Shown here piece by piece: positions 46,644 to 57,802 of a stretch of 64,000 nt of DNA. The stretch spans positions 62,001-126,000 of the forward strand of contig NZ_JASCXX010000003.1 in NCBI RefSeq assembly GCF_030012215.1, in the 5' to 3' direction. Position numbers and translations under genes: made by a program. The notes under the pieces are model-generated. The model did not search any database. It had not been told where the DNA came from and saw only the letters and a program-made list of their open reading frames with translations. The stretch comes from Anaerobaca lacustris. GTDB lineage: Bacteria > Planctomycetota > Phycisphaerae > Sedimentisphaerales > Anaerobacaceae. Each line of letters opens with the position of its first letter. Position 1 is the stretch's first letter.

Positions 46644-46667
46644 GCCTTACCTCCTTTCTCCATGAGT

Positions 46668-48311
46668 TCATACACATGTCAAATCCTCGATGGGAAAACC
46701 GTCTCGAAACACGTCGAGGCCGATGGATTCACTGTAGATCGAAACAGGACACTGGGCGAGGAAGCCCGGCCAAACCTCCTCCAGCAGTCCGTCACTCAGC
46801 ATTCTGTCAGCCAGCCGGACGGGAAGATTGACTGTGTAGCGCTGCAGTCTCCGCATCAAGCTTCGATATGGACCCGTGCGTTGCAGTTCGCCAATCAATG
46901 CTTCCCCTTTGCGGTAGTGGACGAGAACCGGCCGCTGAGCCTGGTCATCGATTAGTCTGAACTGGTCCCCGACGGAGCGAAAGGCGATATCCAGAATCCT
47001 GGGATCAGACGGAGTCAGCCGCTTGAGGAATCCCTCGCCGGTGTCATTGACCTTAGAGTAGAACAGATCGAAATAGCGGGTGAAGGACTCCGGTGCCTGT
47101 GCATCGAACCCAGGTAGCGCGTGCAATTCTCGGGTGGTGCATTCTCCCTTGTGCAGCAGTCCTCGTGGCACAGACTTCGGTGGGACAAAGACCATGACTT
47201 GGCCTTGGTATGCCAGTTTCCCCTCACGATTACATCGGCCTGCGGCTTGAGCGATAGAATCGAGCCCCGCCAAGGCACGATAGACCACGGGGAAATCGAT
47301 GTCCACGCCTGCCTCCAGGCGCGTACGCAGGGTTTCTTTCTCGGGATCGAGATTGCTGTGGTGTTCTACTACATTCTCAGGGCCAAAGATTTCTGCCAGA
47401 GTGGCTGCCGTCTGTTCGATGATGCTCGTATGGGGTATGACATAGATCACGCGATGCTTGCCATGCCGAATCGCATGATCGAGAGCGAACGCCATTGCGG
47501 AGAGCGTCTTGCCGCCGCCGGTGGGGACAGTGAGAGTGAAAAGTCCAGAAGGCCGCGACGCTGCCTTGAGGCAGGCAGTCAGGATTTCCTGGCGTACTCT
47601 GTTGACCGGCGTGTGCTCGCAGCGGGTTGTCATGTCCGCCATGTAACGATCCAATGGGGTCTTCAGTTCTGCCAGACTGCGACTTTTCACTCGATACCGT
47701 GCCTGTTCCGGTTCAATGAAAGCCTCGGTGTCGAGAAAGTCGGCATCGACCAGACAAGAGAAGAGTATACGCACCCAGAAGTGGAAGTTCTCTTTCTTCA
47801 CGAAGACAGGCAATTGGGACAAGGGTCGGTGCTCGGGCTTCAGGCCGGTGGCGACCGTGCGAATGCGCTCGAAATCTACCTTGCCTTCTTCCAAACGCTT
47901 CTGCAAAGCACCCATCCCTCCATCACAGGTGTGATAGTCGGGCAGTCCAGCATGATGCCCGGCGACGAGATAGCTCAGAATGCGCCCCAATGGACGATTG
48001 TGCTGATTGTGCACTTCTTCGGCGAGCGCCGTGCCCGCGCTGGAATGGTTGACTCTGTGCCCTCCTGTCCCATCGTATTCTTCATCGTCAATGTGATTCT
48101 CTCGGAGCAGATATGCTCGGAATTCATCCGCTGCTTTGCCAAGATCGTGAAGCATGCCTGCATTCCAGGCCCAGTCGGAAGAACCGAATTTCTGAGCAAA
48201 CCCCGATGCAAGCGCGGCAACTGCCCTCAAGTGCATATCAAGCCGCTGCCATTCCGATTCCGGTTTGCCGGGAAGGCTGTGTGCATAGAACTGCTTTTCT
48301 GACTCTGACAT
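46668..48311 (-). CDS. cas3: cas3 nuclease-helicase with internal in-frame deletion
   Basis: 547 residues; type I-C Cas3 is normally about 730-800. The HD nuclease domain is present (His55-Asp56 in MLHDLGKAADEF, then HRVNHSSAG and GHHAGLPDYH). The helicase starts normally with PTGGGKT (Lys268) and continues through VVEHHSNLDPEKETLR, then jumps at about residue 332 (RTRLEAGVDIDFPVVYRALAGLDSIAQAAGRCNREG) straight to motifs V and VI. The DEAH-box and about 200-250 residues are missing. The frame is kept. The protein cannot be a working helicase. It is the first cas gene of the remnant, 24 bp before cas5. Confidence 0.88.
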   Translation of the reverse strand: MSESEKQFYAHSLPGKPESEWQRLDMHLRAVAALASGFAQKFGSSDWAWNAGMLHDLGKAADEFRAYLLRENHIDDEEYDGTGGHRVNHSSAGTALAEEVHNQHNRPLGRILSYLVAGHHAGLPDYHTCDGGMGALQKRLEEGKVDFERIRTVATGLKPEHRPLSQLPVFVKKENFHFWVRILFSCLVDADFLDTEAFIEPEQARYRVKSRSLAELKTPLDRYMADMTTRCEHTPVNRVRQEILTACLKAASRPSGLFTLTVPTGGGKTLSAMAFALDHAIRHGKHRVIYVIPHTSIIEQTAATLAEIFGPENVVEHHSNLDPEKETLRTRLEAGVDIDFPVVYRALAGLDSIAQAAGRCNREGKLAYQGQVMVFVPPKSVPRGLLHKGECTTRELHALPGFDAQAPESFTRYFDLFYSKVNDTGEGFLKRLTPSDPRILDIAFRSVGDQFRLIDDQAQRPVLVHYRKGEALIGELQRTGPYRSLMRRLQRYTVNLPVRLADRMLSDGLLEEVWPGFLAQCPVSIYSESIGLDVFRDGFPIEDLTCV

Positions 48312-48947
48312 CGTTCACGGATTCCCAATAGCAGGCACACGGCATGGAAGGGCCACGACGCAGGCATGCCGGTTTGGGGATTGATCTGAGTAGAGAGACT
48401 GCATCATTCCCCGGTGGAACGAACATCCACGCAATTCTTCGGTCATGATTGTCTCCGATCAGGACCAAGGCACTCGCCGCAGCTCTTCTATTCTGCGCTT
48501 GCTCCGGCTGCAAACAAGGGCCATTCGCCCGTTCGACGTCGCAGTCGCGTTCGCTCAGCCCGCCTCCACTGTCCTTATCGGCCGAAACCACCCCAATGAT
48601 AGACCCGAAATCGACGAATCGCGGTGTATTGCCCGCTGCCTGTGGGGGGTAATGCTGAAGAAGGGCCAGAAAATGGCCAGGGGCGGCGCGGAGGACGTCC
48701 CCAATAGAGTGGAAGATGCGCACACCCCTGGCTAGCCCAAAGGCGTCGCACATGATCCGGATGTGGATGGGAGAATCGGCGAAAAGTGAATTTTCTCTGC
48801 TCGGATGGCGCCGGATAAGAGGGTGGCAAGGGGCATCGGTTCTGGTAATCTACAGGCACAGGATCTCGTGGGGGGTGGGTACGCAGATTCTGGCACGATC
48901 CGCGCAGGGTGCGTTGGAGTGTTTCGACCTCTCGGAGATGTACCGCC
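48312..48947. other. Region between cas3 and the kinase, no CRISPR array
   Basis: About 635 bp. No direct-repeat array is visible on either strand. In type I-C loci the array normally follows cas2, which is absent here. Short frames show no recognisable features. Confidence 0.55.
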
Positions 48948-51095
48948 ATGGCCACTGACGAGCAGACCGGCTGCAACGAACACAAACCCCCAAGCGCCGA
49001 ATTCCTTGCCGCAGAGAACGAGCGTCTGAGAAGGCGAATTGCCGAGCTGGAATTGCTCCGGATCGAGTGCCCGGCACGCAAAGAGTTTGCGGATCGCGTG
49101 TACGTCGAGGGGGCTCCACAAGGGTGCGAGTGCCACCTTCAGGAGATGGCCAACAGCGTCCGCGAGGCGTTCTGGATCATCGACTGGCGGGCGCGGAAGA
49201 CGATCTACGTCAGCCCCGCCTACGAGGAGATCTGGGGCCGTTCGATCCAAGCCGTCTATGAACGCCATGAAGAGTGGATCGACAGCATCCACCCGGACGA
49301 TCGCGAATTTGCCATGGCGTCACTTGCCACGGCGGTCGAAACCAGCGGGGGCGAGCCGCGTGAGTACCGCATCGTGCGGCCCGACGGCACCATCCGCTGG
49401 ATTTCGGACCGGGCCTATGCGGTCCGCGACCAGGACGGTCGCGTGCACCGGGTGGCTGGGGTCGCCAAAGACATCACGTCACGAAAAGAGGCCGAAGAGG
49501 CGTTGCGAGAGAGCCAGCTCCGCCTGACGGCGGCGGTCGAGAGTCTGCCCTGCGACTTCTTCATGCTCGACAACGACGGACGCTACACCATGTTCAATTC
49601 CGTCGCCCGCGAGCACTGGGGCGATTGCACCGGCCGGCGGCCCGAAGATCTCTGTCCGGACGAGGCCACCCTGGCGCTGTGGCTGAGCAACAACCGTCGG
49701 GCCCTGGCCGGGGAGGTCGTCAGAGCCGAGGTCCAGATGGCCCCCCATGGACAGGAGGGACACTACTACAACATCATCTCTCCCATCCGTGATGGCAGCG
49801 AAATCCATGGCATCCTCGGCGTCAACATCGATATCACGGCGCTGAAACAGGCTGAAGAGGCCCTGCAACGAGCGAACGATGTGCTGGAGTTCCGTGTCAA
49901 GGAACGCACGGCCGAACTGGAAGCGGAGGTGGACCGCCGCCGGCAGTTGGAACTCGACCTGCGGGCAAGCGAACAGAGATACCGCAGCTTGGTCGAGAGC
50001 AGCGGCGATGCCATTTCCACGGTGACGGAAGACGGGGGCATTCTCTTCGTCAACGGCGTCCTCGCCCAGTGGTTCGGCGTGTCCGCAGAGGCGATGGTCG
50101 GCCAACACGTGCAGGATTTCTTCCCCCAGCCGTTTGCGGATGAACAAGTGGCGTACATTCGCCAAGCCGTCCGTACCGGCCAGGCGGTGAATGTGACTGT
50201 TCTGGCGCCCGTAACCGAGGCCATGCGCTGGTTCCACGTCACGTTCGAGCCCTTGTGCATGGGCGAAACACCGGCCGCTCTCGTCGTCGCTCGCGACATC
50301 GACGATCTCGTCCGCACGCGAGAGCAGATCGAGAAATATCGTGAGCAGATGGCGTGCGCCAGTCGATTGGCGTCGTTGGGGACCCTGAGCGCGACGGTGG
50401 CGCACGAGATGACCCAGCCGCTGACGGTGCTGCGTCTCTCGATCCAAAACGCACTGGAAGCGATCAGGATGGGTTCTGCGCCCTCCGTCGCGGTCGAAGA
50501 CCTGAAATGTGCTCTGGAAGCGTTAACGACGATGGCTGACATCACAGAGCGTTTTCGTGGATTCGCTCGATCCTCGTCGTCGCGGCAGTGGCTGGACATC
50601 GATCTGTCGGCCATCGCCGACCGGATCATTGAGCTGACGGCCGAAGCGGCCAGGATCGCGAAGGTGGGCGTGTCCGTCCGGGGTCTGGATACGCTGCCGA
50701 AGTTCCGGGCCCGCGTCAACGACATGGAGCAGTTGTTCTTCGCCCTGTTGATGAACGCCATCCAGGCCGTCCCGATACCCGACGAATCGGGCCTTGCCCG
50801 TACCATCGTGATCAGCGGGCAGGTACACGATTCGGCAATTGAGTTGTGCTTCGAGGACACCTGCGGCGGGATTGCGTCCGAGAACGTCGAACAGATCTTC
50901 AAGCCCTTCTTCACCACCAGGGCCCACGCCGGAGGCACCGGCCTGGGCCTCTCCGTCGTCGAGAATATCCTCGACCGCTACGCGGGAAAGCTAAAGGTCT
51001 TCAACCGACCGGGAGACGGCGCCACTTTCCAGATCCTCTTGCCCCTTTGTCCCGGTTCACAGGACGGGCCCTCGCGCAGAGGCATGTTCCCGTGA
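48948..51095 (+). CDS. Cytosolic multi-PAS sensor histidine kinase (orphan)
   Basis: A 715-residue kinase without membrane helices. An N-terminal coiled coil (about 20-55) is followed by three PAS domains (about 70-190, 190-305, 350-465), the second and third separated by a coiled coil ending in VKERTAELEAEVDRRRQLELDLRASEQRYRSLVE. The HisKA dimerisation box SATVAHEMTQPLTVL carries phosphoacceptor His486. The ATPase domain shows the N-box (FALLMNAIQA), G1 (FEDTCGGI) and G2 (GTGLGLSVV). The sequence is closest in style to FixL-type kinases. No response regulator is adjacent; the next gene is phage-like. GGAG lies ahead of the ATG at 48948. The signal is unknown. Confidence 0.88.
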   Translation: MATDEQTGCNEHKPPSAEFLAAENERLRRRIAELELLRIECPARKEFADRVYVEGAPQGCECHLQEMANSVREAFWIIDWRARKTIYVSPAYEEIWGRSIQAVYERHEEWIDSIHPDDREFAMASLATAVETSGGEPREYRIVRPDGTIRWISDRAYAVRDQDGRVHRVAGVAKDITSRKEAEEALRESQLRLTAAVESLPCDFFMLDNDGRYTMFNSVAREHWGDCTGRRPEDLCPDEATLALWLSNNRRALAGEVVRAEVQMAPHGQEGHYYNIISPIRDGSEIHGILGVNIDITALKQAEEALQRANDVLEFRVKERTAELEAEVDRRRQLELDLRASEQRYRSLVESSGDAISTVTEDGGILFVNGVLAQWFGVSAEAMVGQHVQDFFPQPFADEQVAYIRQAVRTGQAVNVTVLAPVTEAMRWFHVTFEPLCMGETPAALVVARDIDDLVRTREQIEKYREQMACASRLASLGTLSATVAHEMTQPLTVLRLSIQNALEAIRMGSAPSVAVEDLKCALEALTTMADITERFRGFARSSSSRQWLDIDLSAIADRIIELTAEAARIAKVGVSVRGLDTLPKFRARVNDMEQLFFALLMNAIQAVPIPDESGLARTIVISGQVHDSAIELCFEDTCGGIASENVEQIFKPFFTTRAHAGGTGLGLSVVENILDRYAGKLKVFNRPGDGATFQILLPLCPGSQDGPSRRGMFP

Positions 51096-51600
51096 CCATG
51101 TCCGTTCTCTCGCCAAGAGCCAACCGAAACGCGCGAGAATCCGGACGCCAGGCAGGCCAACAGAGAGACAGCCACATCCATCGGACTGTACACGGGCGCC
51201 TGTGACGGACTGGGTGTGGGTGGAAAAACCAGAAGAAAACCAAAGAGCCCCGGCGGTTTGTGCGGAGGGAGAGGAAGCGAGACCACCGCTGGGGCAGAAG
51301 ATCAAGTTCTCAACAAACGCCCCATGCCCGTTCGGACACAGGGTACTCCACAGGTACCCAACCCATAGTTCAGGCCATGGCCTTCGGCTGCCGCCGGAGC
51401 CGCCCCAGGAGCGATGTATTCTACTCGATGGATGCCGCAATAGATGGTGCTTGCCGTGAATCTCAATCTATGGTATTTTGACCATAGCCCTGAAAAAGCA
51501 ATCAATCATCGCGTGAGGGCACAGCGTTATGGAACAAATAACGAAGCGAAAGCGGAACCACCGGCATTGTCGGGCCACCAGATGCGTTAGGGAGTAAGTC
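51096..51600. other. Gap between kinase and virion-type genes
   Basis: About 505 bp without a supported gene. A CTATGGT/ACCATAG hairpin (51468-51487) lies about 115 bp before the virion-type gene and may be an operator or terminator. Confidence 0.45.
51468..51487. promoter_or_regulatory. 7-bp perfect inverted repeat
   Basis: CTATGGT and ACCATAG flank ATTTTG. It stands upstream of the virion-type genes and downstream of the kinase. Confidence 0.35.
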
Positions 51601-52683
51601 ATGCCCAGAATTCCACGATATTCACGGCGGCGGTCACCAGATTCTGGCCAGTTGCCGATGTCGGCGGCCGATACGGGGGCCGGGATCGAGGCACGGGGTC
51701 TTGCCGGGCTGGCCCGGGACGTGGCCGGCGGGGTAGGTAATATCGCTGCGATTGCCGAGCGGATGGAAGTGCGCCGGGCGGAAACGGAGTACATTTCGAC
51801 CAAGGCGTTGCAGAGCCGATTGAACGCCGAGTTCCTCGATGAGCTGCGTCGTCAGCCGGTGCCGGAGAATGTGACCGATCCGCAGAAGTACTATCAGGAG
51901 ACGTTCGACACGCACATCAAGAGCCTGCACAGCCTGTCCGCCAATCGTGCAACGACCGCCCGGTCCAAGCGGGCCATCGAGAACATGACGATGGAGGAGA
52001 CGGAGCGGTTGCGTGGCGAGGTGATGAAGGTGGCGTGGGGCAAAGAGCAGGACCGATCCCTGGCCATGCTCGAAGCCAGTACAAATGAGTATTGGCAGGC
52101 TTATCTTCTCACGGGCGATGTGCGGAATATCGCCAGGATCGGCGCATCAATTCACATGATGTTCGAGAACGGGGTAATCGACGCAACCACAAAGACCAAG
52201 ATGCTGCTGGACTGGGACAAGAAGTACCAGGTTGAACTGGTCAGGCGTGAGATTACCGCCGCCGTCAACGACCCGGACAACCCGGAGGCCCAGGAACGAG
52301 CCAGACAGAAGATTGAAGACTATCCCGGCCCGGAGCGTGAAAAGATGCAGTTCCGGGACGAGTATCGCATCGATACGCACATTCGACAACGTCAGCGGGA
52401 GGAACTGGCGGCGAAGGATATTGACGAGGTCATGGGCATGGCCATGAACATGGACATGAACATCGAGGATATCCAGGCGGAGATTGAAGCCAGGGAGAAT
52501 CTCAGCCCGACCAAAAAGGTAGAGGCGTTTCGTTTGGCGACGTGGGCGTACGATCTCTGGCGTGGTGAGAGCGTCAATCCGTTCGTTGAAACACAGAACC
52601 ATAAGGCTCTGGCCGATGTCGATTATGATCTTGACCACAACACGGGCAAGATCACAAGTCTTCAGGATATCGAAGACAGATAG
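51601..52683 (+). CDS. Phage internal-virion-like protein, first part, ending at in-frame TAG
   Basis: 360 codons of an alpha-helical, charged protein (MPRIPRYSRRRSPDSGQLPM start, later long helices such as RREITAAVNDPDNPEAQERARQKIEDY). The start and the helical composition recall the large internal virion/ejection proteins of podovirus-like phages, but no specific family is certain. The frame stops at TAG 52681-52683; the same frame reopens at once and runs to 53265, so a single 555-codon gene is interrupted by one nonsense codon. CAG to TAG is one base change. Confidence 0.65.
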   Translation: MPRIPRYSRRRSPDSGQLPMSAADTGAGIEARGLAGLARDVAGGVGNIAAIAERMEVRRAETEYISTKALQSRLNAEFLDELRRQPVPENVTDPQKYYQETFDTHIKSLHSLSANRATTARSKRAIENMTMEETERLRGEVMKVAWGKEQDRSLAMLEASTNEYWQAYLLTGDVRNIARIGASIHMMFENGVIDATTKTKMLLDWDKKYQVELVRREITAAVNDPDNPEAQERARQKIEDYPGPEREKMQFRDEYRIDTHIRQRQREELAAKDIDEVMGMAMNMDMNIEDIQAEIEARENLSPTKKVEAFRLATWAYDLWRGESVNPFVETQNHKALADVDYDLDHNTGKITSLQDIEDR

Positions 52684-53265
52684 TCTGAGGACGGCAAGGT
52701 CAACTGGAGCCTGGTGGAACATCGGCGGCTCAAGAAGAAGTTCCAGGACATGCAGAAGCCGACCAAGCTGGAAGAGTACAGCGCCAGCCACCCGACTGCC
52801 AAACAGTACTTCTATCGGCTGGATCGGCTCTATCGAGAAGAGGGCACCGGGGCCTACGACGGGGATGTCAAGGACGGCAAGTACAAAGAGTACAACAACA
52901 AGCGATTCGCGTTGGAGAAGGTGCTGATGAAGCACTGGGGGAACTCGGAGATGATGGAGAAGGAATTTCAGAGCTTGGTAAAGCCTGAAATAGAAGAAGA
53001 GGCCAAGCGGACACTGAAGCAGTTCATGAGGGACTGGCTCTTCACGTTCTCGCCGGCGGCAGCGACGCTAAGGAGAAAGCCCGTGGTGGATGAGTTGATT
53101 CAGAAGAACGAGCCGAAAGACGAGAATCAGGAAACACCCAAGGCCGAGCCGCCGGCATTGACGGAGCCGGATGATGAAGATGAGTTCCTGCAAACCGTCC
53201 AGACCATACCGGACGATGCGCAGGCCCGTGCCTATTACAATCAGTGGGAGCACAAATTCCGATGA
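52684..53265 (+). pseudogene. Continuation of the virion-like gene after the TAG
   Basis: Same reading frame as the gene before it. It continues SEDGKVNWSLVEHRRLKKKFQDM and ends in an acidic tail (ETPKAEPPALTEPDDEDEF). An internal ATG at 52714 could restart translation. The stop TGA overlaps the next ATG as ATGA, showing that the two were once a coupled phage gene pair. Confidence 0.65.
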
Positions 53266-54737
53266 CACTCCCGACCTTTGACGAGATACGACGACAGGAG
53301 CCACGAACTGACCTGACGGCCATGCCGGGTGGATTGCTGCCGGAGCCGAAAGAGAGGCGTTCGCTTCCGACGTTCGAAGAGATTCGTGCCGGCCGGTCGG
53401 TGATGACGCCCGCCGACGGTCCGAAAGAGGCGACCCTGGCCGACATACCGGACGCAGATCTGCCGGAGAGTATTCGGGACCAGGGTTCACGTGTACGCAA
53501 TGCTGAATTCTATGCCGAGCAGTTCGGGCTGCAAGGACTCTCGATTGACGATGCCTACGACTACGAACCACAGCTCAACGAGCTGATCTGGGGACCCGGC
53601 GTGACGACGGAATCCGCCAACGCTAAGATCGCCGCCTATCGCAAACAGGCCGTCGAGCAGAGCAAGAGTCTCTTCCAAGAGCTGGGGTCAGCCTTCCGGG
53701 AGACAGTAGAGGCTCGTGGTGAGATCTGGGAAGCGGCCGAAATGACGGTCTGGGGCACTGGGCCGTACGGCGAAGAGAGCGTGGTCAAGGCCTGGCGGGA
53801 CGTACTGAAGTACAACCTTCTGCGTCTGACATCTCTGCGTGGCTTGATTACGTGGCCCCGTCCGGAAGGCGGCACGCCGTATGGCGCTGAAGATACGATG
53901 CAGATGCGGTGGAGCAAACCAGAGAAGACGGCCAAGGAGGAACTGACCGAAACCGTCGAAGGTCTACCGGGTCTTGCCGAGGCTGTAGTTCCTGCGGGAA
54001 CAGAGACACTCGAAACGCTGATCGACTTCGCCTTTGTATATCCGAAGTTGTTTCAGTTGGCCGGCGTTCCGGCCAAGGCCATCGGCAAGATCCCCAGGGT
54101 GCAGAAGGCGATCAAGGCACTCGGTGGCACGGAGTGGGTAACGGGGCATGAACGGGCCTTGATTTATCGCCTGGCGCTTCAAGTCGGCCTGCGGTCGTCG
54201 GAGATCGCTCGTCTTCGCGTTCTGGCCTTCGACTTCGATGCAAATCCCCCCAGCGTTCGCATCGAGTCGTCGGACACCAAGGGCAAGCGAGCCGCCGATT
54301 TGGTCCTCATGGCCGAGACGGCAGAGGCCATACGGGAGTTTCTCAAGGACAAGGCGGCCACGGACAAAGCCTTTGCCATGCCGCACAAGTCGAACGTGGC
54401 CGATATGCTACGGGGCGATTTGGAAGCCGCTGAGATCCCGTACACCGACGCGGCAGGCCGAGACATGGACTTTCACAGCTTGCGGCACAGCTTCATCACG
54501 CATCTGGCGTTGGCCGGGGTCCATCCTGCCGTCGCTCAAAAACTCGCACGACACCGGAGCATCGAACTGACGATGAGGTGCTACACGCACGTGTTCCACA
54601 AGTCCGAATGCGAGGCCATAGACTCGTTGAAACGCTTCACGTCTGCTTCACTTTCCGACGCACGAAGGCTGTCGTCGGCGGACCTTGGCGGACACAAGAC
54701 CGGTGATTCCAGGTCAGAAACGCGGTTATCTGCATAG
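53262..54737 (+). CDS. Chimera: virion-like N-terminus fused to tyrosine integrase catalytic domain
   Basis: 491 residues in one frame. Residues 1-about 285 (MTLPTFDEIRRQEPRTDL, then SLPTFEEIRAGR) look like a second phage structural protein and follow the upstream virion gene by an ATGA overlap. From about 290 (TEWVTGHERALIYRLALQVGLRSSEIARL) the sequence is a tyrosine recombinase catalytic domain with Arg311, His405, Arg408 (HSLRHSF), His431 and nucleophile Tyr441. The normal integrase N-terminal core-binding and arm-binding domains are absent. The end lies 19 bp before the right 45-bp att repeat, the usual place for an island integrase. Likely inactive as an integrase; a deletion or assembly join made the fusion. 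Confidence 0.8.
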   Translation: MTLPTFDEIRRQEPRTDLTAMPGGLLPEPKERRSLPTFEEIRAGRSVMTPADGPKEATLADIPDADLPESIRDQGSRVRNAEFYAEQFGLQGLSIDDAYDYEPQLNELIWGPGVTTESANAKIAAYRKQAVEQSKSLFQELGSAFRETVEARGEIWEAAEMTVWGTGPYGEESVVKAWRDVLKYNLLRLTSLRGLITWPRPEGGTPYGAEDTMQMRWSKPEKTAKEELTETVEGLPGLAEAVVPAGTETLETLIDFAFVYPKLFQLAGVPAKAIGKIPRVQKAIKALGGTEWVTGHERALIYRLALQVGLRSSEIARLRVLAFDFDANPPSVRIESSDTKGKRAADLVLMAETAEAIREFLKDKAATDKAFAMPHKSNVADMLRGDLEAAEIPYTDAAGRDMDFHSLRHSFITHLALAGVHPAVAQKLARHRSIELTMRCYTHVFHKSECEAIDSLKRFTSASLSDARRLSSADLGGHKTGDSRSETRLSA

Positions 54738-54755
54738 AAACGAGGGTGTCACCGG

Positions 54756-54800
54756 GACTCTGGATCAGTTAGTTCAGGTTCGAATCCTGGTTCCCCAGTT
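54756..54800 (+). repeat. attR-type core (45-bp direct repeat, copy 2)
   Basis: A perfect copy of 36102-36146 (3' part of tRNA-Gln). The rest of the tRNA is missing here, so it marks the island's far end and is not a tRNA gene. Confidence 0.9.
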
Positions 54801-54859
54801 CTCCTCTTCCGTCGCCCCGAGTGCGGTGCGTCTGTTCCCGCGGCCTGAACGTGAAACGG

Positions 54860-57451
<2,592 letters not shown>

Positions 57452-57802
57452 CTTCGGACCTCACTCGAATCATCCGTTTCAACTGGGGACGATCATCCCC
57501 ACCCACGAACGATGCAAACCGCGTGCCGGAGTGAGAGATATGGTCTAAGTCAATTCTGGGAATGAGGTTGTGTTGTCTTTGGTTCGGTCCACTGGTGTGC
57601 CAATATGGCAGGATCGATCCCTCATGGACGCGATTGTCAGTTCGGGTCAGGCGACACGGCCTGGTTCGTAGTGACGCCGTGAGGCGTTAACTTCACTCAG
57701 GGGAATATGCCCCTTCGGCTTTGCTCAGGGCAAGCTCCTATGGGCACACTACAAACGCGTTCGTCACAGGCCGTCAGGACAGGGGGGCAATCGTGTCTAC
57801 CA
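57452..57802. other. Gap upstream of clpB with a repeat
   Basis: About 350 bp between clpB and the MarC-like gene. It includes the palindromic repeat at 57665-57757. The clpB promoter could not be picked with confidence. Confidence 0.5.
57665..57757. repeat. Palindromic repeat family B, copy 1
   Basis: Starts TTCGTAGTGACGCCGTGAGG and ends with GGGCACACTACAAACG, the two ends being partly complementary (CGTAGTG / CACTAC with an offset). A related copy begins at 63936 and is cut by the window edge. Confidence 0.6.

Larger units (their letters stand above)
36102..54800. mobile_element. Integrated genomic island in tRNA-Gln (about 18.7 kb), degenerate
   Basis: Bounded by the two 45-bp repeats, with a tyrosine recombinase catalytic domain ending 19 bp before the right copy. 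Cargo includes three large secreted proteins, a partial type I-C cas operon, a sugar-isomerase fragment, a PAS histidine kinase and phage virion-type genes. The integrase has lost its own N-terminal domains and at least three other genes are truncated or fused, so the element is probably immobile. Whether the secreted proteins arrived with it or the boundaries enclose resident DNA after rearrangement is not settled. Confidence 0.75.

Noticed and set aside
48312-48947. Possible CRISPR array near the cas genes
   Set aside because: No regularly spaced direct repeats are visible here or elsewhere in the island.
54756-54800. Second tRNA-Gln
   Set aside because: Only the anticodon stem to 3' end is present; acceptor 5' strand and D-arm are missing. 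It is an att copy.
57452-57560. CIRCE or heat-shock promoter ahead of clpB
   Set aside because: No TTAGCACTC-N9-GAGTGCTAA pattern and no convincing sigma-32 boxes.
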